Origin: Elmis aenea
Taxonomy: Eukaryota; Arthropoda; Insecta; Coleoptera; Elmidae
Length of the DNA: 64,000 nt
Direction: 5' to 3'
Assembly: GCA_947652605.1 (NCBI GenBank)
Contig: OX393577.1
Location: forward strand, 64,504,108 to 64,568,107
A model generated the notes under the pieces. The model was not told the origin of the DNA, searched no databases, and worked only from the letters and a program-made list of their open reading frames with translations. The position numbers and the translations under genes were made by a program. This document shows, piece by piece, positions 23,487 to 34,927 of the stretch (positions within the stretch are counted from its first letter, which is position 1; each line of letters starts with the position of its first letter).

Positions 23487-23957
23487 CAAGGCTGTTTCAA
23501 ATGAAATCCGGATTGTGGTTATAAATTTTTATTCAACCACTGAATTAACAGTACCTAATTTTTTATCACTTTCTTCTATGATCTCCCTGCCTCTCAAGAC
23601 ATCTTTTCCACCTGTTAACCATGGCCTCTATTCCATCGAAGAAGAATTCTTTTGCGAAACCATTCATGCACCTTTTTTTACGCTTACATCAACCGCAAAA
23701 TGCAACCCATCTAAATCTCCTAAGTGCTCCAAAAATATGGTAATCACTTGGTGCTAAATATGAAGAATACGAAGGATCACAAAACGCATGTCTTTGCTGG
23801 TTCAACTTTAAAGTGAAGCCATAGCTGTCAATAAAGAAATTAGTCAACTCTGGTAATAATCAGTTCATAATGTACCTAATTGTGTGAACTAAGTGGTAAC
23901 AGAAAATGTATTTGACTTGGTTAAAGGCACAATCCGGATTCATTCGAAACCGCCTCG
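23487..23957 (-). mobile_element. Mariner-type deletion derivative
   Basis: Ends CAAGGCTGTTTCAAATGAAA (left) and, inverted from the right, CGAGGCGGTTTCGAATGAA, both running into TCCGGATTGTG. TA lies on each side (23485-23486 and 23958-23959), as for Tc1/mariner. At 471 bp the element is far shorter than an intact mariner (about 1.3 kb). The minus strand keeps only the 3' part of the transposase gene, joined almost directly to the 5' terminus. Confidence 0.85.
23560..23806 (-). pseudogene. Mariner transposase C-terminal remnant
   Basis: The minus strand reads DPSYSSYLAPSDYHIFG, matching the mariner-type 'HPPYSPDLAPSDYHLF' block that holds the third catalytic aspartate of the DD34D triad. After a frame shift it continues LGDLDGLHFAVDVSVKKGA, then MVSQKNSSSME, RPWLTGGKDVLRG and EIIEESDKKLG, corresponding to the 'RF..ddevk.av..w....k.FF.dGI.kLv.RW.KCi...GdYve' tail. 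Tga and tag stops interrupt it. The first two catalytic aspartates and the DNA-binding domain are deleted, so it cannot be active. The plus-strand 108-codon frame (23431-23757) is its antisense shadow. Confidence 0.8.
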
Positions 23958-23959
23958 TA

Positions 23960-24535
23960 CAAAGACAGTATCCTATTTCAAAAACATTTGCCAACTTAAA
24001 TCACACAATAAAGATCAGCCAATAAATACGCAACAGCGATCTAATAAATTTCAATAATACATTGAACTTTAAAGTTTCTTATCTAAAGCAATATGTTTAT
24101 AATAATTATTGAGTACGCAAGTTTGAATGTGCATACGTACGGATTGAACATGACCCAATTTTAAAAGTTAATATATTCATCAGTTTCTATTATTACCTTG
24201 CGCTCTGTGTTTTACATAATACACCATAAATGTAAGTTAAGTTATTTGTTTAATTGTTTCCTTGCATAGACTAAATACCACTTGTAATATCGCGTACTTA
24301 TGTAATAATAACAGCTTACGGTAAATAATCCTTTGTACGAGCACCCGTATTATAATAAATTTTGTTCTAATTCTTATATAATGCATGTGTTGGCGTAATG
24401 GTTTGAGGTGGATCACTCACGAGCTTAGAGTGCACGCAGTGCAAAAACGAAAGCCAAAGAAAGAGCAATGAGCCATATACGGTCAGCAACACATCTTAGC
24501 TGACTTGGAGAAAAACTGAACCTTCTTCCCTCACA
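23960..24535. other. AT-rich spacer
   Basis: No gene or transposon end is recognised. Confidence 0.5.
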
Positions 24536-25298
24536 ATTATCAGTAGTAATATAACAAGTGCATTGAAAATTATCGATAATTTTTGGTAAATATGCTCGAA
24601 TGCAAGTTGAGCTGAAACTTGCATGAGTGAAGATTTGTCAAAAATTATAGATTATTTGCAATGCACGAGTTGTATTTTGTCAGAAAATTTCCTTCACCTA
24701 ACCTATCTGTCAAATTAAAATGTTGTTTAATTTAGATAAATTAAAGTATAGATACCTACTACTTACTGTGATTGTTATTATTAATAGATCATTTATAACT
24801 AATTTTTAATTCAAGAATTATATTTTACTAAAAATTAATGAACCAAATAGTATTTAGGTACATACATAATCTGTTATGTCAAATTTTACAAGTACTCTCA
24901 GAGTGGTGTGTCAGGGGTGTGGTTTAATCTATATTAAAGTAACGTTATTGGTCGCCGACATCTGTCAAAAAATTATCAAGACCAAAATACCTTATTCCCT
25001 CTCCAAATTTATATTTTCCACCAATCAAAAACTCAGATTTCTTAGAAACGACCAATAAACGCATGAAAATCTGTTAATTGCGAAAAGTAAATTATCAGTG
25101 TATGATTATGTTTATTGGCCGTTTAAAGGAAATCTGAGTTTGTTATTGGTCGAAAACGCAAATTTGACAGGAGGATCAACTCCTGGCAGAGGAATGTAAA
25201 ATTATTACCGTGTAATATTGTTCCTATTGGTAGTCTCTAAAAGATTTAAGATTAGTGATTGGTTGAAAACGCAAATTTGACAGGTGAAGGGAATTTTC
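24536..25298 (-). mobile_element. Foldback-like repeat, copy 2 (inverted to 18.9-19.6 kb)
   Basis: Inverted relative to copy 1 and colinear with it apart from about 150 extra bp at roughly 24723-24870. Shared blocks include CTTGCATGAGTGAAGATTTG, GAAAATTTCCTTCACCT, TTATTGGTCG, AAAACGCAAATTTGACAGG and AAAAGATTTAAGATTAGTG. A plus-strand open frame (24876-25058, 60 codons) matches the frame in copy 1 from GCGLIYIKVTLLVA to FLRNDQ and its stop. About half the codon differences between the copies are synonymous. Confidence 0.8.
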
Positions 25299-27612
25299 GA
25301 TAAATAAATGCATTCAAAAAGAACGATTTATTCATCTGTATCTTCTCAGTCGTAAAACCATTAGGTTAAAAAACTTTTGTAGCACAATTCGCGTAAAAAA
25401 CGAATTGGCACATTCAGATTATAAATAATTTTAGCACTCTATTAAAAAAAAAAAAACAGAATCACAATCAGTTCCTTTTTAAAATAAATTGTTTAAATCA
25501 GTCTACGATGTAATTTGAGTATTGTGCAACTGCCAGCATTAATATTACTTTTTTTAAACATATATTTATTAACACAAATAATACAGCAATTATATGTTGT
25601 TTATTCAAAACGTTCATAATTTGTTTTCGTTAACAAAAAAAATGTCCTTAAACTTTACTGCTTGTAAGTAATAATTATTTTAATGTTTTGAGTCTGTTAT
25701 TTTAACAAATAATAGCAGTCAATTAGCTGGCTCTTTTATTATAGATAAAGAATGTTATTTAAAAAATAAAAACACAAACATTCAATTCGAGTAAGTGTTA
25801 AATGTTTGAACTAAAAGTCATTTATTAAGAGATTTTTTAGTAGAAAAACTAGGTGAGGTTCGAGTAGTGTTTAAAATTTTTCGATAATTTTTAATTCTCT
25901 AGAGAATTAAAATTCCTCATATGTTTTAAGAAATCTCGATACTTCTTAATCCAATATAGAGAGAGGGTAATTCAGTTTACTATTCATTGAATGTCCCACT
26001 GTTCAGAAGTGCCGAGATCTAGTTTGTTATGAATGATTGGGCTTACTCGAAAACCCATTAATAAAATTAATAAGCATTATCTCGACTTTTTATCCATTGA
26101 CATGTTTAAAATGTACCTTAATATAATTAATGAAACGTAATGAAGTAGTTTTGACGCATGTGCTAGTTAAAATCAAAACCGCTGATCGTTTAAAGTCAGA
26201 TTAATAAGTTTCCCGCTTGGAGTAGTTCTAATAACATTTTTATCGCCAGTATTAAACGATTTTCACACCTATATCTAAATACCTGGCTTCGTTTTCACGA
26301 TTATCGCTCTGCGGGATACAACATCTACTTATAAAGAGTAGCAGCAATATTTTAAACTAGTTGTACTAACTAACTATTGAATGTTTATTTCGCAGGTGTT
26401 CTAAAATTGTTAGTTAACCTACTTATTTACCGCTCTCTACGAGCTTTTTTTTTACCGGTTTTTGCTTTTAGTTAACATATAATAAACTTAACATGAATGT
26501 GTTCACTGAAACTCGCATGCTTCATACAAAATTTCGATTTAGGATGTGTAAAACTTCACATGTTTTCAATTTCTATTTTCTTTTGTTTAATTAACTTTTC
26601 GTTTTTATTATTTCAGCAAATTATTTTACAGTTTTCAAGGAGTTTTTGTGGTCAGTTTACGTTAATATTAATTGTAAATAGTATGAAAATGTTGGAAAAC
26701 AACACAGCATCGTTAAATATAATTTGTTTTTTGACGCTGATTTGTTTTTCTTTCGTTAACTTATTCACTAATTTTTATATAAGTTGTTGTGTTTGTTCTA
26801 CACAATTTTTGAACTTTTATATTGCCATTTCGCGTTAATACTGGTTGTAAATATCTATCGAAACTTTAAAAGACAATAAACAAGAATTTTAAGAACACGT
26901 TTTTTTCGTCTGGTATAATTATAATAAACATCTATAAATATAAAACTGCAATAACTGGCTGAATTATGTGTGAAATATTTGAGGAAATGTTTGAGAAACA
27001 CATAATCACCTTCTACTGGCGAATTCTACAGCTGAACTTTAGAGTTAATGATTTTTGTTAAAATAAAAGTATTTGGCCTTAGAACGTTTCACGGCGAATT
27101 AATGTTAATGGCCGACGTAAATCACTTTAACAAAGATGTAAAAAGTGATGGGTAATTGTTTTAAACGTCGCAGTGATTTTTAAATTGAGTTTATTGGTTG
27201 GCTGTATTGTTTTACTATGCAAAAATGTCTTGTATGTGCTGAGTAACTGTTTAAGTCGAGATCGGGTTTATTATAGGCTATAATAGGCCATCGTTGCCCG
27301 GAGCAATAATACTAGAACGAGCCGTTGAGTGACTTATCGTCTCTTGTCGTAAACGGATAAATGATCGCTTGGAAACTTTCCGTCAGGAGGTGCGAAATAT
27401 TTTAATTATACGGTAGTTTAGCCTTGAAATTACGTTCTTCAATCGCACCTATTGTAAATTTTAGGTTTTTTAAAGAATTTTTAGTGTACTGTGTTTATTT
27501 AAATCGATATGGTTGGTAGCACTTACTATACATGCAGGCTGTACAGTAAGAGTCATTTACATTAGAGAAGATTGACAAAATTAATTGGCTCGAGTGCAAA
27601 AATCTGGGAATA
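25299..27612. other. Long AT-rich spacer
   Basis: No transposon ends were found. A 113-codon frame (26497-26838) is rich in Phe, Leu, Ile, Asn and Cys from T-rich sequence and looks like chance. Poly-A runs occur near 25442. Confidence 0.5.
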
Positions 27613-27614
27613 TA

Positions 27615-28267
27615 CAGGGTGTCCCAAATTGGAGTAAATGCATGGGGATCTCGCTTATCTTAAGAGCTACGAGGTCGGTTAAATTATAGGGCAAAGTTGC
27701 GAAATTAAATGCTCATCAAATATCTGCAAAGAAGATTTTCATAGCTGTCCTAGTTCAAAAGTTATTCTAGAAAAACTGAAAAATTGATTTTCGTTTTTTT
27801 GCCCTATTTCCTACATTTTTTAAGATATCGAAAACCTGGAAGCACTTATCCATGGCAACTTTTTCGCTTTGTATTATGAGATAACATAAAATTTCCCACA
27901 ACGTTTCGTCTCTTCAGAAACAACAACTTCATTTTTTTAAATACGGCGAAAAAATTTTAATCTCATAGTCGGATATAATTTTGTCTTCTGATTTTAATGA
28001 TATATGACACTAAGTAAGTTGTTGCCATCGAGAAGTGCTTCCAGGTTGTTGATATCATAAAAAATGTAAGAAATAGGGCCAAAAAACGAAAATCAATTTT
28101 TCACTTTTTTTTAAATAACTTTTGAACTAAGACAGGTACTTATGAACATTTTCTTTGCAGATATTTGATGAGCATCTAATTTCGCAACTTGACCCTAATT
28201 TAACCGACCTCGTAGCTTTTAAGATAAGCGAGATCCCCATGCATTTACTCAAATATGGGAAACCCTG
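27615..28267. mobile_element. Foldback element, CAGGGTGTCCCAAAT ends
   Basis: Arms of about 250 bp (27615-27870 and 28020-28267) pair through GTAAATGCATGGGGATCTCG, AGCTACGAGGTCGGTTAAAT, GATTTTCGTTTTTT, TTTTTTAAGATATC and ACCTGGAAGCACTT. The left end follows TATA (27611-27614); the right flank, GGATAT, has diverged so the TA target is not exact. The block GAGGTCGGTTAAATTA also occurs in the 3.5-kb element, so the two foldbacks are related. The 91-codon frame 28155-28430 runs through the right arm and is not a gene. Confidence 0.8.
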
Positions 28268-28269
28268 GA

Positions 28270-30136
28270 TATCTGAACACAATGCTTTTTACGGACGACT
28301 TGCTAAATGTTCAAAATGCTCTTTGAATTCAATTCCTGGGCAATTTGCGCTTCGGGATACTTCGTCAGCAGAAGACTTAAAACGGTTTAGAAGTTTCATT
28401 TTAAGAAAAAAAGTCATTTTTATTCACTAAATACGTTTCTTACAACGTCAATAGTTGGTGAGCTACTTTTGATGCTTAGGTAGAAATATACGCATACAGA
28501 GGACGCTGTTACAGAAAAATTGTTTAACTAATCGCTATATCAGAAAAAACAAACAAACAAAAGCGAAATACGCATACGGGAGCCATATCGGAAACCCTAC
28601 AACAAGATTACCATTATCTTATAACAAAACTAAAACATTCCTTCAACTTATATGCATATCTTCAATATACGCCCGGTATGTAAATCCTTTAAAAAACACG
28701 ATATAAATTTGCATCTGTTATCTGCGGTGTCTCCGATTCCACACACACACATGCGCGTAATAAACGTTTTACCTTACCATTCCAAATACAGACGCGGAGG
28801 TAAAATGGTGTGAGAGCTTTATCATGTTCTGCACTGTGTAAGTTATAAGTAACAATTAGTGCCAAAGAGGCGGTTCTGCAAGACGGACGCTGCAAATCCC
28901 TATGATTTTCTTGTCATATGCTGTTAAACAAGCGTTTGTTGGTTGTTCTGCGCCAAGCTGGTCTCACTTCGACGCCTTTTTGACAAAATAACCACGTAAA
29001 TTTAATTGAAAAGCCAGAAAATTTTTAATTATCACCCATCGAACCGGGACTAATCCAGTTTTTTTGGCGGATCGTATAGTCCTGCTTTTAATGCATCGCA
29101 TTCTAATATGAGTAAGATAAGGATTACTTAATAAAAACCAGGATCTTTTAAAACGAAACCAGGACAAGATTCCTCCAAGTTTATCGATACTAAATTACAC
29201 CTAACCGTATTAGCAATATTGCACTATTCAAATACATTAGCGACCAGTTTTATCAGACACGCCACAACTGTTATTTTATTCCGAGCCTCCTCCTTTTAGA
29301 ATCCAGCTGATTGAGGCAAAATACCAAGGATAATTTTCTTAACGACTGCAATCATGCACGTACCTAGTTTGTAAATATTGCTAGAAATTGAAAACCGAGT
29401 TGACTCACATACTAAACTACCGGAATATATAAGCAAATATTTGAAGAGCTGCTGCTAGTTACTATATAAGTAAAATATCCATTACAAGAGGTTCACTTAT
29501 GAGCTGACAAAGAACGTAGTGAATAAATTTACGAGCATAAACATTACCACCACACTCAAATATCCAACGAATGCGTTATAAATGTTAATTAATACACTTT
29601 CAACGTCATAACTGCGATATTAATAACTTTCTGGTTTTAATTTCAATATTCACACTGTTTTTAATGGCTAAAACGGCTTTTTACCTTTTAAATTGCGCAC
29701 ATTGTATTATATATGTGGGTAAAATCAAATGTAACAGCTTGATAGCGGGTATACCACGGCGCAATCGTATTTTATCATTTAAAAAAAAATTGCTAAGCAA
29801 TATTATACGCTTCAAGTGCTAGCTAGCTAGATTCGTTGCGTTTTTAACCTTTATTAAAGATCACTTTTAGCAGAACAATATTAATCTATTATCGTTTAAA
29901 AGTTAACTAATTTAAATTTTAATTACGATCACATTTACAAAGCAAACTTGATTTGATAAGTAACTCGAGTAAAAAAAAAATAAAGCAAATACAAAGTCAA
30001 ATTGATAAAAAACTCGACACGAAAAACAAATGATGAAAATTGGCAACTAAAAGTTTAAAATTATTCCAATAAATTAATATTCTTTGCAAAAGAAAAACTA
30101 AGAAATTAAATTTTAATTATGTTAATAAAGAATAAA
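28270..30136. other. AT-rich spacer
   Basis: No gene or mobile element is recognised. A short (CA)n run lies at about 28741-28751. Minus-strand frames at 28689-28895 and 28964-29167 have no signature. Confidence 0.5.
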
Positions 30137-30531
30137 ACATTCAAAGATGGTGCAGTTGTGCTTTATCGATCTGTCTAAAGCGTTTGATAAAGTACCAAGG
30201 GAAAAGATATGGAGGATATTGAAACAAAGTAGAGTATGAGAAGGATTATTAAACGCGATCAAGAGTTTACATAAGAGTAGTAGAAATTATGTGCGAACCC
30301 ATAACAGCAGTTCCCAGGAATTTATAACAACAGTGGGAGTAAGACAAGGAGGCACATTAAGTCCACTGCTCTTTATCATTCTTAAGGATAAAATCATTAA
30401 AGAATGTAAGCACAACACAAAGAGAGCCTACTGGGGGTGGAATAAACTAAAACCAATATCCTTAACAGAACTAGCCTTTGCAGATGATGTGGTACCGAAA
30501 GTCACAAGAGGAACCGATTATGAAGAAGAAG
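30137..30531 (+). pseudogene. RTE-like retrotransposon, internally deleted copy 1
   Basis: Codes for the palm region of a reverse transcriptase: LCFIDLSKAFDKVPREKIWR near 30155-30215, a stop in 'SRV*', then VRTHNSSSQEFITTVGVRQG and GTLSPLLFIILKDKIIKE, WNKLKPISLTELAFADDVV ending near 30494. FADD is the catalytic YADD-type box. Directly after it the sequence jumps to the element's 3' tail (CCGAAAGTCACAAGAGGAACCGATT), so the whole thumb and C-terminal part present in the 47-kb copy is deleted. It ends in a GAAGAAGAAG tail. The 5' end, AACATTCAAAGATGGTG, is the same point at which the 50-kb copy begins. Confidence 0.85.
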
Positions 30532-30534
30532 TTC

Positions 30535-32230
30535 TTGCTTCGGCCTATTAAATTTTCCAAAAAACTCTTGACAATGGCCTTGGAGAGCTTGCCGAATCAT
30601 CGAGCTAATTTAAATACTACGCAAGTAAACCCCAAAAATAGTATTAAAAATGTAAATAACCGCGAAATCCTTAAAAGGAACATAACATAATTTGCAATGT
30701 ACAAACGTCTTGAGTTAAGGTTGCCGATAGATTTGAAGAAATTTGCGATAACAGACCATAATTAAACTTCTTTTTGTTTAGTATGTTATTTGGTTATTAG
30801 CATTTGTCTATTCGATATATGTTTTATTTGGATTAACTATGGGAAGTAAATGAGAAACGGGAATTACCGTTTAGTGATGAAACACATTTAAACTTCAGCT
30901 ATCCCAGTGATTTATAAAAATAACCAAATTATCCAGAACTATCATACAACGCATGTTCACAATACAGATGACTCGATTTTGCATTATTAATAACCGCGTG
31001 CCTTGCATTTCAAACTTCCGGTATCGCATTAGCATATTCTTGTGTCGAATAAAAATAAAAAAAGACTGCACGGCGCATGGCGTGCCGCGAATATCGATGG
31101 CTCCAAAGCGTTTAGTCTTTTTTTAATGTTCACATTTTGTTACAACACCGAGTTGCATTAAGATCTTCTTGTGTTCTTTACGGTATTTAATTTATTAATC
31201 ACATGTATTTAGATTTAGTGTGCCCGGAAATGTAGGTTTGAGGTTATTTACAGCTGATGTAAATAATAAATTCTTTGGATTTTTATACCCAGTTTCCCCG
31301 ATCGAGCGGCAACATCATACGACACTTGTGTGTAATCAGACGATACCGCTCCGCGATTGCGAGAATACGGCTATAAAGTAATAAATTTATATTCTTAGTT
31401 TAACGTGAAAAAAAACAACCTCTAGATAGACGTGGTTTATTTAAATTGTTGTTGACAATTAGTAATAGATACATTAACATTGTGTTCAGGTATCATATAG
31501 ATTCATTCACTTTTTGTAAGATCTGAAAAAATCTTCGTTTCAAACTAAAGGAAACTGTTTATTTACTAAATAAATTAAGTTGAAGGAACGATTTAGTAGT
31601 TATATTTGTAACCGATGTAAGCAAACTGGGGTACATAAATACATTTTTTTTAAAGATTTAAGCCGTTTATTTTGACAGTGGAGGTTGTAGGTATTACCCT
31701 TAGAATCCTTAGAAAACAGTGTTTACCAAAATGTGGTACACGTACCTATGGCGGTACGCGAAAGAGTTTGAAGGGCTACACGTCAATCGTTTTAATTTCA
31801 TTAAAAACTATCTTTGGTTACACCGGTAAGACTTAATTTGCAAGGGGTACTAGATAGTTATAAGGTTCCAGCAAAGCTATGTACGATCCAATGTACTATC
31901 AGGATTCTGCGCAGTATCGATATCGCGTTCCAGCACAGTTTCTGATAGTTCACCGGACGGTTAGTCAGCTGTTACAAAATCAATACATGAACTTGTCAGT
32001 GTACGGTCAAAACAGTACGTGAACGAAGGCAGGCACTAGCGCTTGGATTTTTACACGCATGCGCTGTTCACAACTAACGTGAGCTTCGGTAGCTATGCAT
32101 CGCCCTCCCAATCCCATTTAGTTCTGGATTTTTAAGATGTTTACCCTTGCGATGCGCACATTTCTATGAACCCAATAGACACAAATGTTATTTACAGTTA
32201 GGCCAGTCGTAAAAGCGTTCCATCAACGGC
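30535..32230. other. Spacer with a lone hAT-like end
   Basis: CAGTGTTTACCAAAATGTGG at 31711, followed by GTACACGTACC, resembles a hAT terminus, but no matching end or duplication was found downstream. 31800-32200 is GC-richer. No gene is recognised. Confidence 0.4.
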
Positions 32231-32564
32231 TAAAGGTGGGTACACACACAACTGCAAGCTTGACAAGCATGCATGATCAATCATTTTGTACAAGCATGCT
32301 TGAGCCTGTAGCATCATTTTGCGCAAGCATTTTGTTTGTACAAGCTGCTTGAAGATTGACAGAATTTTGATTATGCATGCTTGACAAGCCACACGGGCGC
32401 AAGCAAAACGGAAGGATTGTACCGAAGATGTGCAAGCTTGTCAAGCGAACGTCAGTCGTGAGAGTGAGCTCTGTGGGTGAACATCATGTCTAGCGATTGA
32501 AAAAAGATGAAAAACCGTGAATTGCTTGCAAATTTCATTATGTGCATACCAAAGTCAGCCATAT

Positions 32565-33256
32565 TTACAGCACCTTGTAAATAGCATGGCAGGTTTTAGG
32601 AAATATGTGACTTGGTGCCTGTGGTGAAATTATTGTTCGAATATTTGAGGTCTTCATAACTCCTTCCAGTCGCGAGAAATCGTAATGTTGCTGTTAATCT
32701 TTCGTGGGGTGCAGTGGCGTAGGCAGGATGCTACCATGGAGGGGGTTAATAAACGCAAAAAAGAGTTGAGGACCTATTTTTATAGGTCACCGCTCTCTCT
32801 TTGTTTTTTTAGCAGCAGGATGTTTCATCAAGGGGGGGTTAATAAACGGTAAAAAAGAGCAGAAGACCTTTTTTAGCACAAAATTTACAATTCTCCAGCT
32901 CTACAATGACTTATTGCGAACCTATGGGGGGGTTGATCCCCCTAACCCTTCCGGCCTACGCCACTGGTGGGGTGATATAGCTTCTCTCATGATCGTATCC
33001 TTCTTTTTAATCAAAGGTGTTACGAGTGACAGAAGACAGAAGGTTCAAATAAAATTCTTTTCATTCGTACTGAGATAGTTATGCCAATCACGCGGATATA
33101 TCTTCAACTCACTCAGTAAGTTAATGTGGGAATAAGTTTTCCTTTTCATTAACCAGTCTTAACACCACACACCACGTTTCTTCTTTTACGTTTGTTTCTT
33201 GTAAACAAGGGCAAAAGCAGCCAAAGCGAGAGCGCATCGTCGTCCGAGCTGGACAT
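32565..33256 (-). pseudogene. Harbinger transposase (nuclease) N-terminal remnant
   Basis: The likely start, MSSSDDDALSLWLLLPLF, is at 33256. After a frame shift near 33175 it reads DWLMKRKTYSHINLLSELK near 33150-33105, then WHNYLSTNEKNF. A stop follows, then LLSLVTPLIKKKDTIMREAI up to SPH at 32975. The hAT MITE at 32712-32966 interrupts here. The frame resumes with RLTATLRFLATGRSYEDL (about 32700-32650), then IISPQAPSHIFPKTCHAIYK and a stop at 32567-32565. This is the conserved N-terminal region of PIF/Harbinger nucleases, such as 'ERLTATLRFLATG.SYEDL'. Family members are about 350-450 residues. The catalytic DDE half is missing, so it is dead. The nearby 62-72 codon frames are pieces or shadows of it. 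Confidence 0.88.
32712..32966. mobile_element. hAT MITE nested in the Harbinger gene
   Basis: The ends CAGTGGCGTAGGCAGG and, inverted, CAGTGGCGTAGGCCGG are flanked by an exact 8-bp duplication GTGGGGTG (32704-32711 and 32967-32974). Removing the element and one copy of the duplication leaves an open codon run SPHER across the join, so the insertion came after the host gene took this form. Inside, GGGGGTTAATAAACG-type sequence occurs twice (32744 and 32835). It has no coding capacity. Confidence 0.93.
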
Positions 33257-33391
33257 CTTCCAAGCACAAACTGACGCTTGTTCAAGCATGCTTGAACCGT
33301 GTGGTGGCGAAGGGCAAATTGTGCATGCTTGTACAAAATGATTGATCATGCATGCTTGTCAAGCTTGCAGTTGTGTATGTACCCACCTTAA

Positions 33392-33762
33392 TACTGGCCA
33401 ATACATTTATTAGTACATAGTTTACGCATGCGAATAAACCAGTTCATGTACTTATCCCTGAATTGGTTATAAATCGCTTGTTGGAACAAACCTGTTAATT
33501 TGGTAAAGACTGCCCTAGAATTTTGATTATACGCCTCCAAAGAGTTTCTTTGGCTCTGTTCTGCTTTGGTTAATTTTTAGATTCTATTTCGTTCTGGGTT
33601 CCTTTACAAACTTTTGAAAATTGCTTTTCTAAATTGACTAGGACTACTTTAGTTGCCATTTGGATTACCTTGTGTCTAATTTAAGCTTTTTTTAAATAGA
33701 TTGCCTGTTTATAATCAAACCTGGTGTTCGATTTTCATTTTCATGCAGTTGCAGCATTGTCA
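33392..33762. other. Spacer between the Harbinger and hAT elements
   Basis: Nothing recognisable. Confidence 0.5.
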
Positions 33763-33770
33763 GTCTAAAT

Positions 33771-34919
33771 CAGGGATGGAATAACGTTTTAAATCGTTAC
33801 GTTATTGTATAACGTTATTTATTATTTGTTTTCGTTACATAACGTTATAAATAACGTTAAAAAAATGAATTGTTATGTTATATAACGTTATATAACGATT
33901 CCTTATTGAAAATAAAGTGGGGTCTTTTATATAACAATTTTTTCTTAAACGTCTCCTTTCGGAGTTACACCCCCCTAAAGGGGAGCGGTAAAATTAGGTT
34001 TTTATTTTATTTCTCAAATTTAGATAAATGTAGGAGAATGATATTTGGTAGATGTCATATTGGGTAGAATTGACGGGCGTTTTAGCGTTGTCGCCGCGTA
34101 AATGTCAAAATGAATTACACCCGTCGCTTCTATCCAGTATCGTTTTATATTGGAATATTTGATGGTTCATGTTCATTCTTATAATTTTTTACTCAAAAAC
34201 TGTGGGTTTAACGAGAACAGTTAAAGAATAAAAAAAACTTCTAAATAAATCAAGTTTTTAAAGAAAATTTAAAATTGCTAGATTTCAACCCACCAAAAAG
34301 TCCTGATAAAAAAACCAACAGGGGTCGCACTTTTCAGCCCCCTGTGAAGGTGGGATATGATTAAAAATATTACTATGGGAAACCTTTTTATAAGTATAAA
34401 TCTCCCACATTTATCCAAATTTGGGAAATAAAATAAAAACCCAATTTACCGATCCCCTTTAGGGGGGTGTAACTCCGAAAGGAGACCCTAAAGGAAAAAA
34501 AATGAAAGACCCCTCTTAATTTTCGATTAAGTATCACCTCCCGCATTTTTTCGCATTATTTAAGAAACATGCTGTATAAAAATAATTTTTATTTGTAACT
34601 CTGAAATTATTTTTGGGTTCTGTAAATGTAAATTTAAAAATAGTACCTACAAAATTAAGTTGAGGTTGAGATATTTTATTTTCATTTTAATTTCTAAAAT
34701 ACAAACAAAATATTATATCTTCAGAAAATAAAAAGATCGCCGAATAAAAATTTAATTTATAGAGAATAACGATACAAAATAACTTTTAACGAAACGTTAT
34801 CGGTTATTATAACGTTATATAACGTTATAAAAATATCGTTACGTTATTGTATAAAAAATTATAGTTGAATCGTTATTATAACGTTATCGGGTATCGTTAC
34901 GTTACGTTTTCCATCCCTG
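33771..34919. mobile_element. hAT-type element rich in TAACGTTA motifs
   Basis: An exact 8-bp duplication GTCTAAAT (33763-33770, 34920-34927) flanks CAGGGATGGAATAACGTTTT and, inverted, CAGGGATGGAAAACGTAACG. Subterminal zones repeat ATAACGTTAT many times on both sides. The middle is a second, longer inverted repeat (33901-34529), described separately. No transposase frame. Confidence 0.92.
33901..34529. repeat. Internal inverted repeat (foldback) inside the hAT element
   Basis: The left arm (33901 to about 34052) pairs with the right arm (about 34390-34529) through GTCTCCTTTCGGAGTTACAC, CCCCTAAAGGGGA, TTTTATTTTATTTC and ATTTAGATAAATGT, and further out through GGGGTCTTT. It may be a foldback element that inserted into, or was captured by, the hAT element. 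No target duplication could be defined. Confidence 0.8.
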
Positions 34920-34927
34920 GTCTAAAT

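Larger units (their letters stand above)
32234..33388 (-). mobile_element. PIF/Harbinger-derived element, TAA target site
   Basis: Terminal inverted repeats of about 70 bp begin AGGTGGGTACACACACAACT (left) and AGGTGGGTACATACACAACT (from the right), continuing GCAAGCTTGACAAGCATGCA and TGATCAATCATTTTGTACAA. A TAA trinucleotide lies on each side (32231-32233, 33389-33391), the usual 3-bp TWA duplication of this superfamily. CAAGCATGCTTG-like palindromes are repeated near both ends and may bind the transposase (inference). The minus strand carries the N-terminal part of a Harbinger nuclease gene, itself split by a hAT MITE. The catalytic DDE region is gone. Confidence 0.9.

Noticed and set aside
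26497..26838. 113-codon plus-strand open frame resembling a hydrophobic protein
   Set aside because: Phe/Leu/Ile/Cys richness follows directly from T-rich DNA; no motif.
31711..31790. hAT element starting CAGTGTTTACCAAA
   Set aside because: No matching inverted end or 8-bp duplication was found within the following kilobases, so no element is called.
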